Assembly (NCBI GenBank): GCA_016929065.1
Contig: JAFGJO010000061.1
Location: forward strand, 1 to 64,000
Length of the DNA: 64,000 bases
DNA from: Spirochaetales bacterium
Lineage (GTDB): Bacteria > Spirochaetota > Spirochaetia > SZUA-6 > RPPD01
Direction of reading: 5' to 3'
In this document: positions 15,551 to 23,334 of the stretch, piece by piece
Layout of the letters: each line of letters opens with the position of its first letter
Position numbering within the stretch: position 1 is the stretch's first letter
Position numbers and translations under genes: made by a program
The notes under the pieces: model-generated
The model's database searches: none
Told to the model about the DNA's origin: nothing
The model's input: the letters and a program-made list of their open reading frames with translations, nothing else

Positions 15551-16674
15551 GGCTGAGGTCCTGCATTAGTTGTAATGGCAGTCACCATAGCCGCATCTGC
15601 TGTGTCAGCGGTGTAGGTGTAATATGTTGATGGATCCCAGCTGGATGAATCTGCAATAAGCGGAAGCATGGCAGGATCAGTCGGGGCAAGATTTATCATG
15701 TTGCAGTTTTCCGTTGCACTTCCGGTATCATAAACATATCCGCGGTTAGCGATGTCGTCATATGCCCGAACTGGTCTGTAGACGTCATTGAAATAATTGT
15801 TCTCGGAGTAGATACTGCAATGGTCTCCCCGTCCTAACGCATAATCGGTGATATTCTCGTAATAATTATTAAATACATGTACCTGTCCAAAGCGCACCCG
15901 TGGTATGCGGGAGCCTGCATCATGAAAATAGTTACCAAACCAGGTTACTTTTAGTTTGCCCACATCGTAATCATGATCATCGGTACTGCCGAGCAGACAG
16001 GTTTTGCTGTTGTGGTGGATGTTGCAGTTTGAAACGGTGATATAGTTGGCGCCCTTGGTGATGTCGAGCAGGCCGTCATACCAGCAGTAAGAAGAGTAAT
16101 TGGTAAGACTGCCATATTTGGCAATATAATCGTCTTCATCAATTACGGTGTTATAAATCTCTACATGGTCAATCCATATATGTGAAGACCCTTCTACTGA
16201 TATACAGTCGTATCTGTTGTTCCACCCGTCACTTGAGTCCCAGGTGGGGTTTGGATCAACCGCGTCACATACAGTGAGGTTTTGTATAATCACATTGTTG
16301 ACACCCAAGAGTTTGAGGTTTCCATGCTGCAGCACTGCATTGTTGATCCCCCGGATGGTTTTATTTGAACCGATAAGATAAACGGTTCCCATGCCCAGAT
16401 CAATAACCCCGCCGGAGCCGTCAACAATAATCACCTTCTGTCTGTTGCCGCTGATAGCCGACGCAAAACCGCTTTTGGTTGTCACGGTGACCGGTTCCAG
16501 GTCGCTGCCGCCGTAGGTGCCGTCGCCGACTGTTGCCCAGCCAATGTAGCTTGGATCAACCGGAAGTACCTTTACCAGCGGGATCGGGTCAGGACAGCTA
16601 ATGAGTAATGTCGTCAAAAATATTGTAATTATACTTGCTATAATCAATTTTCCTGAAAAAAAACGGGTGTGCAT
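15547..16674 (-). CDS. Pectate lyase, family PL1, lipoprotein
   Basis: A 375-residue secreted polysaccharide lyase. The N-terminus has a hydrophobic signal ending L-L-I-S-C-P, a lipobox, so it should be lipid-anchored on the cell surface. The body is a PL1 right-handed beta-helix: I-W-I-D-H-V-E-I near 168, W-Y-D-G-L-L-D-I-T-K-G-A near 198, and R-I-P-R-V-R-F-G near 253, which holds the catalytic arginine. It cleaves polygalacturonate by beta-elimination with calcium. The 160-base region upstream to 16848 is shared with the divergent DUF4846 gene and is AT-rich. It points to plant pectin as an environmental substrate. Confidence 0.85.
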   Translation of the reverse strand: MHTRFFSGKLIIASIITIFLTTLLISCPDPIPLVKVLPVDPSYIGWATVGDGTYGGSDLEPVTVTTKSGFASAISGNRQKVIIVDGSGGVIDLGMGTVYLIGSNKTIRGINNAVLQHGNLKLLGVNNVIIQNLTVCDAVDPNPTWDSSDGWNNRYDCISVEGSSHIWIDHVEIYNTVIDEDDYIAKYGSLTNYSSYCWYDGLLDITKGANYITVSNCNIHHNSKTCLLGSTDDHDYDVGKLKVTWFGNYFHDAGSRIPRVRFGQVHVFNNYYENITDYALGRGDHCSIYSENNYFNDVYRPVRAYDDIANRGYVYDTGSATENCNMINLAPTDPAMLPLIADSSSWDPSTYYTYTADTADAAMVTAITTNAGPQP

Positions 16675-16847
16675 TGTCCCTCCTGTAAAGTAAAAAGCAG
16701 CCTTTTACGCTGAATACAATGTGAACATAATATACAATTTTTTGAAAATAATACTATATAAAATCGCATCATTTTTTTGATTGTAAAAGTTTGTAAAATC
16801 GGCACGGCTGCGGAGATTTTATTCCGAGTTTGTGATAAATTTAGATC

Positions 16848-17693
16848 ATGCGGATTTTTATTATCGCACACAGAGCACTCACAATTGCATTCTGTCTCTT
16901 GTTTTGCCTTCCAACAGCGTATGCCGAAGGCGCAGCTGAAAAGCAGGAGAGCACCGCCGCACCGGTTCGTCCGGTTTCTAGCGGCTTGATTGATCCTGCC
17001 GGGTCAACAATCGGTACCCGCGTGCAGGTGCCGGAAGGATATACACGGGTGTCCGCGGCCCCGGGCTCGTTTGAAGAGTTTCTCCGCAGCCAGCCGCTTC
17101 GGCCGCATGGAACAAGGGTGAAATATTTTGACGGCAGGGAAAAACGGTCGGAGGGTATTTATTGCGCAGTCATTGACCGTTCCATCGGGAACCGTGACCT
17201 GGAGCAGTGTGCGGATGCGCTCATGCGCATCAGAGCCGAATATTTGTATGCTCAAAAACGGTATTCTGAAATTCAGTTTGCATTTCTGCATGACGGCAAG
17301 CCGCGAAGGTACGTGGATTATGCGGGAAAAGACCGCTCGTATAAAACATTTTTAAAATACATGGATTTTATTTTTTCCAGTGCGAATACCACCTCGTTTT
17401 ACAGGGAATTGAAACCGGTGACGAATTTACAGGAAATAAAAATTGGCGATATTTTTATTCAAAAGCACCGGCCTATCAACCACGCGATGATGGTGGTGGA
17501 TATGGCAGTGCATTCGCAGACAGGCGAGAAAATATTTCTGCTTGCGCAAAGCTACATGCCGGCGCAGGAAACTCAAATTGTCATAAATCCGGGGAGCGAT
17601 TCACTTAGTCCCTGGTACAGCGCCAACTTTGGGGAAGTGCTTGATACCCCGGAGTGGCGGTTTTCTCCTGCAACCGATTTAAGGAAGTTTTAA
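16848..17693 (+). CDS. DUF4846 exported protein
   Basis: A 281-residue protein with a signal peptide (hydrophobic core about 9-25, cleavage after A-Y-A) and a DUF4846 domain over most of the rest (F-E-E-F-L-R-S-Q-P-L near 75, V-K-Y-F-D-G, R-I-R-A-E-Y-L-Y, F-L-K-Y-M-D-F-I-F, I-G-D-I-F-I-Q near 202, H-A-M-M-V-V-D and the tail). The function of the family is unknown. Its last 57 codons are repeated exactly 999 bases downstream as a headless fragment. It converges on, and overlaps by four bases, a fragment of a GH15 gene. Confidence 0.75.
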   Translation: MRIFIIAHRALTIAFCLLFCLPTAYAEGAAEKQESTAAPVRPVSSGLIDPAGSTIGTRVQVPEGYTRVSAAPGSFEEFLRSQPLRPHGTRVKYFDGREKRSEGIYCAVIDRSIGNRDLEQCADALMRIRAEYLYAQKRYSEIQFAFLHDGKPRRYVDYAGKDRSYKTFLKYMDFIFSSANTTSFYRELKPVTNLQEIKIGDIFIQKHRPINHAMMVVDMAVHSQTGEKIFLLAQSYMPAQETQIVINPGSDSLSPWYSANFGEVLDTPEWRFSPATDLRKF

Positions 17694-17997
17694 TTAAACT
17701 GGATTATTTCAAGAATTTCTTCTTCTTTTGTCACTGCCCCATCCGAGAGATTCATCGCAGCCTCGATGAGCGCTAAATGTGAATGGGCCTGCGGGAAATT
17801 TCCCAAAAGCCGCTTTGTTTCAAAATCCATGTCCTCGCTGAGCAGTCCGACGTGGTTGCGGTGATTCAATATTCCCTCAAAGAGCCTGACTGCCTCATCT
17901 TTTTCGCCAATTTTGTGCAGGCTGTCGATCAGCCAGAACGTGCAGATAATAAATGAAGAAGCAGGCGGGCCGAAATCATCGGGATTTTTATACCGGT
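17523..17997. repeat. Direct repeat copy 1 (DUF4846/GH15 junction)
   Basis: 475 bases that recur at 18522-18996 at a constant offset of 999 bases, with no gaps. By eye the coding parts are about 90 per cent identical, with one weaker stretch just after the stop codons. This copy ends the complete DUF4846 gene and carries only the 3-prime end of a GH15 gene. Together with copy 2 it brackets hicA-hicB. Confidence 0.9.
17690..17997 (-). pseudogene. 3-prime fragment of a GH15 gene
   Basis: About 102 codons that match the last 100 residues of the complete GH15 protein at 18689-20500, including the L-L-S-E-D-M-D-F-E-T-K and L-G-N-F-P-Q motifs. The frame is intact to its stop but has no start; upstream it breaks off sharply at 17997, next to hicB. 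Its tail has diverged (L-E-I-I-Q-F-N versus L-E-V-I-H-H-N). It is the leftover of one of two tandem copies. Confidence 0.85.
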
Positions 17998-18006
17998 CCG
18001 CCTGGA

Positions 18007-18219
18007 TTACTGAATCACAAGAATCTCGCTTTCAGCAAATGCTTCCGGTATTTCGATGCCCTCTTCCCGCATCCCGTCAAGGTGAAATTGGAGGGCTTCA
18101 AAAATGTTTTGCTCAACCTCGTCACGGGTGCTGCCGGTTGCCATGCAGCCGGGAAGATCAGGAGCATATGAGCTGTAACCTGTTTCTGTCTTTTCAATTA
18201 CAACGAGATATCTTCTCAT
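18007..18219 (-). CDS. hicB: HicB antitoxin
   Basis: A 70-residue protein with the HicB N-terminal (UPF0150) pattern: Y-L-V-V-I-E-K, G-Y-S-S-Y-A-P-D-L-P-G-C-M-A-T-G and a helix ending in L-Q-F-H-L-D-G-M-R-E-E-G. HicB neutralises HicA through this RNase-H-like fold. It lacks a separate DNA-binding domain, so it is of the short type. An AAGGAG seven bases before its ATG gives it a strong ribosome binding site. It follows hicA by four bases on the same strand and ends ten bases from the broken GH15 fragment. Confidence 0.9.
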   Translation of the reverse strand: MRRYLVVIEKTETGYSSYAPDLPGCMATGSTRDEVEQNIFEALQFHLDGMREEGIEIPEAFAESEILVIQ

Positions 18220-18223
18220 TTGA

Positions 18224-18421
18224 TCACTCCTTGCCCTTTATCCGCGCCTGCTTGCGTATGCTTCCAAGCGTACCCGGCGCGATATCATCATTCATGCCGT
18301 GGAAGGCAATTGTGACTAATCCCTTTTTAACCGGATGTTTGAACTGCCGGTGACTGCCCCTCTGACGTACAAGATACCACCCGTCCATTTCCATTTCTTT
18401 TATAATTTCACGCACTTTCAT
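18224..18421 (-). CDS. hicA: HicA mRNA interferase toxin
   Basis: A 65-residue protein of the HicA family (dsRBD-like fold). The core G-W-Y-L-V-R-Q-R-G-S-H-R-Q-F-K-H-P contains the catalytic histidine (S-H-R), followed by V-T-I-A-F-H and a helix ending I-R-K-Q-A-R-I. HicA cuts mRNA independently of the ribosome. The order hicA then hicB is the usual one. Its promoter places the transcription start next to the ATG and there is no Shine-Dalgarno, as with the two other toxins in this window. Confidence 0.9.
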   Translation of the reverse strand: MKVREIIKEMEMDGWYLVRQRGSHRQFKHPVKKGLVTIAFHGMNDDIAPGTLGSIRKQARIKGKE

Positions 18422-18430
18422 ATAGAGATA

Positions 18431-18459
18431 AATATATACTTTTAAAAAATACTTTTCAA
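18431..18459 (-). promoter_or_regulatory. Sigma-70-type promoter of hicA
   Basis: Read on the minus strand: TTGAAA (18459-18454), a 17-base spacer, TATATT (18436-18431), then nine bases to the hicA ATG at 18421. Transcription should begin at or within a few bases of the start codon, and no ribosome binding site is possible. The third leaderless toxin message predicted here. Confidence 0.7.
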
Positions 18460-18521
18460 TGTATCAGTTGAGCAACAATTCGCACGAACCAGAGCAGGCG
18501 AAAATTAAAGATGGCGACGGA

Positions 18522-18692
18522 GGAGAAAAAATATTTCTGCTTGCGCAAAGCTACATGCCGGCGCAGGAAATTCAAATTGTCATAAATCCGGGGAGTGATT
18601 CACTCAGTCCCTGGTACAGTGCGGATTTTGGCCCGATACTTGATACGCCGGAGTGGCGGTTTTATCCTGCAACCGATTTAAGGAAGTTTTAA
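18522..18692 (+). pseudogene. 3-prime fragment of a second DUF4846 gene
   Basis: The last 57 codons of a DUF4846 gene (from G-E-K-I-F-L-L-A-Q-S to D-L-R-K-F), in frame to the stop. An ATG at 18459 would give a 77-residue frame, but its first 21 codons overlap the hicA promoter and have no DUF4846 resemblance. No signal peptide or ribosome binding site is present. Best read as the remnant of a duplicated gene whose first part was lost when hicA-hicB came to lie here. Confidence 0.8.
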
Positions 18693-18996
18693 TTATGATG
18701 AATCACCTCGAGAATCTCTTCTTCCCTTGTAACTGCATTGTCGGAAAGAATTATCGCAGCTTCTATGAGCGCCAGATGCGAGTACGCCTGCGGGAAATTT
18801 CCCAAAAGCCGCTTTGTTTCAAAATCCATGTCCTCGCTGAGCAGGCCGACATGGTTGCGGTGATTCAATATTCCCTCAAAGAGCCTCTCTGCTTCATCTT
18901 TTTCGCCGATCTTGCGCAGGCTGTCGATCAGCCAGAATGTGCAGATAATAAATGAAGAAGCCGGCTGGCCGAAATCATCCGGATTTTTATACCGGT
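18522..18996. repeat. Direct repeat copy 2 (DUF4846/GH15 junction)
   Basis: Second copy of the 475-base repeat. It carries the end of a broken DUF4846 gene and the 3-prime end of the complete GH15 gene. The complete genes therefore lie on the outer sides of the two repeats and the broken ones on the inner sides. Confidence 0.9.
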
Positions 18997-20500
18997 ACAT
19001 CAGGCCGTTGTAACAGAGATCCTTTTTTATCTGTAGCACGGTACTTTTATATTTTGGATCATCCGCTTTTATAAACCCGTAATATTCCATCAGCAGATTC
19101 GCAGCGTCCATTTCTTTTGACCCGTAACTCTGCGTGAAAGCCTGTATGTCATCGTTCCATGCTTTTTCATAAACATCTTCTTTTATTTTATCTTTCAGGG
19201 CTGTCCATGCGGGAATGTACTCCTTCATATTGATCAGCTGCGCTATTTTTATTGCCCGGTCAACGGCTGTCCAGCAGAGCACTTTCGAAAAAGTAAAATG
19301 TTTGTTTTCACTGCGGATTTCCCAAATCCCCTTGTCCGGTTTCATCCAGTTCGCGGCCACAGTCTTTACAATACTGCGGGTAATGGTCCATAAATCCTCG
19401 CTGTTCTGCATCGTGTTTTCGAATATTCTGAACTGGTGGTACAGTGCATCCATGAGTACGCCGTAGATATCATTCTGTTTTTGTTTGAAAGCCGCGTTCC
19501 CGATTCTCACCGGTTTTGAGTTTTCATATCCCGCAAGATAATCAAGTTCGGTCTCGGAAAGTTCTTTTTCGCGGTTAATCCCGTACATAATCTGTATTTT
19601 TTCGTCTTTTTCTGGAATAATATCGATCACGAAATTGATATAGCGCTTCGCCATGTTGAAATGGCCAAGGTGCGTCATCACCCGGACAACCATGGAGGCG
19701 TCACGAATCCAGCAGAACCGGTAATCCCAGTTTCTGATTTCCCCCAGCGATTCCGGCAGGGAGGTGGTGGCCGCGGCAATGATGGCTCCTGTTTTCTGGT
19801 AGCTGAGTAGTTTTAACACCAGCGCGCTGCGCATGATTGCTTCGTTGTATTTTTTATATTTTACTGTCCGTTCACTCCAGTTCAGCCAGTATACCTTTGT
19901 TCTCTGCAGTTTCAGGTAGGACCGTTCCACGGTTTGGGCGAGTATTTTCTGATTATAGCTTAAAAGGAAAAAAGAATTCTCCGTCAATTGTATTTCTTCG
20001 GAATCCAATATTTTTTGGCGGTCAAGGTTGGTATACAGATACACTGAATCATATGATCCCCTGGTTGTATAACTCTTTATATAGTTTTTTTCAATGATTG
20101 ATTTAGTCTCATATTTTGCGTATTCCAGCCGGGGGTTATATTTTATACGGAATTTCGGAGAACCGCTTTTAAGTTTGATATGGCGGACAAGATCCGGCGG
20201 AAAGTAATAATGATGATCGCTGTTCTGGTAGCGCGGCATGAAATCGACCACCTCGAAACAGTCGATGCCGTTTGAAAAACTGGTGACAAGGATATTTGTT
20301 TTGTCGATGTAAAATTGTCTCGTCCAATAGCTGGCCTCAACGATAAATTCAAAGCTCCCTCCCTTTTCAGTATCGAGAAGCTTTGCAAATACCGAGGACG
20401 AGTCGAATGACGGCAGACAGCACCAGTCCATTGACCCGTTTTTTGAAATGAGAGCGGCACTCTGGCAATTGCCGATGATGCCATAATCAAGATTGTTCAT
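18689..20500 (-). CDS. Glycoside hydrolase family 15 (glucoamylase/trehalase-like)
   Basis: A 603-residue cytoplasmic-type GH15 protein: G-I-I-G-N-C-Q-S-A-A-L near the start, G-S-M-D-W-C-C-L-P-S-F-D, the R-N-W-D-Y-R-F-C-W-I-R-D-A block near 255 with acidic active-site residues, D-K-G-I-W-E-I-R near 400, W-T-A-V-D-R-A and the closing L-L-S-E-D-M-D-F near 560. Relatives hydrolyse alpha-glucosidic bonds of starch-like glucans or trehalose; which applies here is open. I chose the ATG at 20500 because GGAG lies seven bases before it; a start at 20524 is less likely. No signal peptide. Confidence 0.85.
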   Translation of the reverse strand: MNNLDYGIIGNCQSAALISKNGSMDWCCLPSFDSSSVFAKLLDTEKGGSFEFIVEASYWTRQFYIDKTNILVTSFSNGIDCFEVVDFMPRYQNSDHHYYFPPDLVRHIKLKSGSPKFRIKYNPRLEYAKYETKSIIEKNYIKSYTTRGSYDSVYLYTNLDRQKILDSEEIQLTENSFFLLSYNQKILAQTVERSYLKLQRTKVYWLNWSERTVKYKKYNEAIMRSALVLKLLSYQKTGAIIAAATTSLPESLGEIRNWDYRFCWIRDASMVVRVMTHLGHFNMAKRYINFVIDIIPEKDEKIQIMYGINREKELSETELDYLAGYENSKPVRIGNAAFKQKQNDIYGVLMDALYHQFRIFENTMQNSEDLWTITRSIVKTVAANWMKPDKGIWEIRSENKHFTFSKVLCWTAVDRAIKIAQLINMKEYIPAWTALKDKIKEDVYEKAWNDDIQAFTQSYGSKEMDAANLLMEYYGFIKADDPKYKSTVLQIKKDLCYNGLMYRYKNPDDFGQPASSFIICTFWLIDSLRKIGEKDEAERLFEGILNHRNHVGLLSEDMDFETKRLLGNFPQAYSHLALIEAAIILSDNAVTREEEILEVIHHN

Positions 20501-20631
20501 GAATACTCTCCGGTCTTTTAACATTGATGGATATCATAATATATTTTTCAATTTTACTTAAGTCCCCTGATTTTCTGAAATTTATCGTATTGGTAATGAC
20601 AAAAACCGATTGTTGGAATATTCTGAATAAT

Positions 20632-21951
20632 ATGATTTTTACAGAATATCTGACTCCGGACAGAATTGTGTTTCTGAAAAGCCAGCAGAAAGATGAAGCC
20701 TTCTCTGAATTGGCAGATCTGTTATGCAGTGAGGCTGCTGCGCTTGACAAGGATACTGTTATGGCGAATGTCTGGGAAAGAGAGCGTCTTGCAACTACAA
20801 AGCTGGCGCCCGGAATCGCACTGCCGCATGCCAAAATCGAACATATTGCTTCTCCCATTATTGTCGTGGGTATAAGTCATAAGGGAATTGTCTATGAATC
20901 GGGTGATACTGATCCTGTTCATCTCATGATCATGATTATTAGTGATCCAGCAAGATATCTCCCTGTTTTGAGCAGCATAGCGGCGCAATTGAATGAAAAA
21001 GCGGTGTATGAAAAAATTGTATCATCCAACAGTGTCCATGATGTATTTGAAATATTGACCAATGTGTACACGCCGAGTGAAATGAATGCCGCGGAAACAG
21101 GCCTTTGTAAGACGATGATGCGGTATGCCTGTCAGATTTATAAAGAGGCGGACGCACATGCGCTGGTTGTCTATGCGGATGCGGTCGATTCTATTGATGT
21201 ACTTCTTGATGAATGCGGTGGAGAGAAAGTATATATTATCACCGGCATGAGGGACAAGTATCAGTATCTTGAAAAACGGGTGAATGTAACTGTTGTCCAG
21301 GTTCCCTTTGGTAATTTGAGCCGGAGCGGACAGATAGAAATGGGACATTTGTTTATTACCGCAAAAAATCTGGTGAAAAAAAATTACCGGGTTATAAGTG
21401 TCTATGGAAAAAAAAATTCCGGACTGTTTGATACCATATTTATTTCGCATATCGAAAAAGAGTATGCCGATTATTTTCCCGCCGAGTCGGATATGCTTCC
21501 CGCGGATTTACATGAAGAAGTCTTTGCCCGGGCGGTGCAACTGCTTGGAGACCTCGCGGCTGAAGGCCGGGAAGGGAAGGCAGTCGGGACCATTTTTATT
21601 TTGGCCGACCATGAAGAGGTGCTGCCGTATTGCCAGCAGATGGTCATCAATCCTTTCAAGGGAATTGACGAGGAAGAGCGGAATATCCTTGATCCAAGTC
21701 TTGAAGAAACAATAAAGGAATTTTCAAAAATGGATGGCGCATTTGTCATCCGGGGGGACGGGGTTCTGATTGCTTCCGGAGCGTATATAAGTACGCACAT
21801 GCCGAATGCCCAACTGCTCCGTGGCCTCGGAGCACGGCATGCGGCCGCTGCGAGTATCACCTCGGCATCAAAGGCGATTGCATTGGTATTGTCCGAATCA
21901 ACGCGGAAAATCAGTTTTTTCCGGGCCGGAAAACGGTTTATGGTGATCTAA
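20632..21951 (+). CDS. EIIA(Ntr) fused to a DacZ-like diadenylate cyclase
   Basis: A 439-residue three-part protein. Residues 1-145 are a PTS EIIA domain of the nitrogen type, with the phosphorylatable histidine in I-A-L-P-H-A-K. Residues 150-290 form an alpha/beta domain like the pyruvate-kinase C-terminal fold of archaeal-type DacZ/CdaZ. Residues 300-439 are a DAC (DisA_N) domain with D-G-A-F-V-I and G-A-R-H-A-A-A-A-S-I-T, the residues that bind ATP to make cyclic di-AMP. The start at 20632 gives the usual EIIA beginning (E-Y-L-T-P-D-R-I); a TTG at 20524 would add 36 residues without Shine-Dalgarno. It is divergent from the GH15 gene. The fusion suggests PTS phosphorylation controls c-di-AMP synthesis. 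Confidence 0.85.
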   Translation: MIFTEYLTPDRIVFLKSQQKDEAFSELADLLCSEAAALDKDTVMANVWERERLATTKLAPGIALPHAKIEHIASPIIVVGISHKGIVYESGDTDPVHLMIMIISDPARYLPVLSSIAAQLNEKAVYEKIVSSNSVHDVFEILTNVYTPSEMNAAETGLCKTMMRYACQIYKEADAHALVVYADAVDSIDVLLDECGGEKVYIITGMRDKYQYLEKRVNVTVVQVPFGNLSRSGQIEMGHLFITAKNLVKKNYRVISVYGKKNSGLFDTIFISHIEKEYADYFPAESDMLPADLHEEVFARAVQLLGDLAAEGREGKAVGTIFILADHEEVLPYCQQMVINPFKGIDEEERNILDPSLEETIKEFSKMDGAFVIRGDGVLIASGAYISTHMPNAQLLRGLGARHAAAASITSASKAIALVLSESTRKISFFRAGKRFMVI

Positions 21952-22033
21952 TACGCTTGCACGAATTTGTTATTTCCGGTATTTATTTCTAATAGTAAAT
22001 ATACAAGGAACAGTCTATTATCAAGAGGGCCGC

Positions 22034-22357
22034 ATGAAAAAAAATAATATTTTTCACGAACTGTTTTCCATTCTTGAGCAGCGGAAAACCGCCTCGCCGG
22101 AAAGTTCCTATGTTGCCAGACTCTTCGCAGAGGGGACGGGAAAAATCAACGAAAAAATAGCCGAAGAAGCCGGCGAAGTCTGTGAAGCAGCAGATGAGAC
22201 CGGGACAGAGCACCTTGTGTATGAAATTTGCGATCTTCTTTTTCATACGTTTGTGCTTGCAGCGCATAAAAATATCACCCTTCAAGACATAGAAAATGAA
22301 TTATCCCGCAGGTATGGGAAAAGCGGCCTTGAGGAAAAGGCCTCGCGGAAGAAATAA
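22034..22357 (+). CDS. hisE: Phosphoribosyl-ATP pyrophosphatase
   Basis: A 107-residue HisE, second step of histidine synthesis, hydrolysing phosphoribosyl-ATP to phosphoribosyl-AMP. The MazG-like core is clear: K-I-N-E-K-I-A-E-E-A-G-E-V-C-E-A-A (about 38-54) and Y-E-I-C-D-L-L-F-H (about 64-72), which coordinate magnesium. It is a single-domain enzyme, not fused to HisI. It lies ten bases before hisG in a two-gene unit. Confidence 0.9.
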   Translation: MKKNNIFHELFSILEQRKTASPESSYVARLFAEGTGKINEKIAEEAGEVCEAADETGTEHLVYEICDLLFHTFVLAAHKNITLQDIENELSRRYGKSGLEEKASRKK

Positions 22358-22367
22358 GGACAATAGA

Positions 22368-23228
22368 ATGAAAAAACTTTCTACAATAAAAATAGCAATC
22401 CCCAACAAGGGCCGTCTGCGGGACCCGTCCCTCGAACTGCTCAAAGCAGCCGGATACCGGTTTCGAATAAAAGAACGCATGTTATATGCAACCTGCTCCA
22501 ATGCCGGGGTGACGCTCATCTTCCTGCGCGCCGATGATATCCCATTGCTGGTGGCTTCGGGCATTGTTGACCTCGGGATTACAGGGCAGGATCTGGTGAG
22601 AGAAAAAAACGCAAAAATCAAAGAAATCCTTCCGCTGGAATTGGGAAAGTGCAGGCTCTGTGTTGCTGTTTCCGACAATTTTAAATATAAAAATCCAGCA
22701 TCGCTTGACGGAAAACGGATTGCAACAAGTTTTCCCAATATTACAAAATCCTTTTTCAAAAAAAACAGGGCTGCAATCGATTGTCTTGAAATGTCGGGAG
22801 CCCTTGAAATAACCGTCGGGCTGGGACTGGCGGATGCGATCGTCGATATCGTGGAAACAGGCGATACGCTCCGGGAAAACAAACTGCGGGTAGTTGAGGA
22901 TATTGGCACGTATCAGACAAGCCTTATCGGCAATGCAAAAAGTGCCTTATCGCCGGAAGTCAAACAAATTAGGCGCCGGCTTGAAGGTATTCTGATTGCA
23001 CGCCGTTACAGTATGCTTGAATACAACATTAAAAAAGAGCTTTTTAAAAAGGCAGAGACCATCACTCCTGGTTTTGAAGCGCCCACGGTCTCTGAAATCG
23101 ATGAAGCAGGATGGTGCGCGGTGAAGGTGATGGTTGAAAAAAAACAGGTTATTGAAGTGATGGACAGGCTCGAATCTCTCGGCGCCACGGCAATTCTGGA
23201 AACAGAGATAAAAAATTGCAGGTTGTAG
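22368..23228 (+). CDS. hisG: ATP phosphoribosyltransferase, long form
   Basis: A 286-residue HisG, first and committed step of histidine synthesis, joining ATP and PRPP. Seen: I-A-I-P-N-K-G-R-L near the start, D-L-G-I-T-G-Q-D-L near 75, and the PRPP-binding D-A-I-V-D-I-V-E-T-G-D-T-L near 165. The C-terminal 75 residues form the ACT-like regulatory domain of the long type, so no HisZ partner is needed and histidine feedback is expected. The ATG at 22368 gives the conserved start; an ATG at 22296 lies inside hisE. Confidence 0.92.
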   Translation: MKKLSTIKIAIPNKGRLRDPSLELLKAAGYRFRIKERMLYATCSNAGVTLIFLRADDIPLLVASGIVDLGITGQDLVREKNAKIKEILPLELGKCRLCVAVSDNFKYKNPASLDGKRIATSFPNITKSFFKKNRAAIDCLEMSGALEITVGLGLADAIVDIVETGDTLRENKLRVVEDIGTYQTSLIGNAKSALSPEVKQIRRRLEGILIARRYSMLEYNIKKELFKKAETITPGFEAPTVSEIDEAGWCAVKVMVEKKQVIEVMDRLESLGATAILETEIKNCRL

Positions 23229-23334
23229 CGCCCATAACTTTTTTTTGACAAGCCGGGAAGTGTCGAGTTTTTTTGAATAAAATAAACTGACGCATTGCTG
23301 AAAAAGAATAAAATGAATTTGTGATTGTATTTTG

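Noticed and set aside
18459-18692. 77-residue complete gene with its own ATG
   Set aside because: Its first codons lie in the hicA promoter and only the last 57 codons match DUF4846, so it is a headless duplicate.
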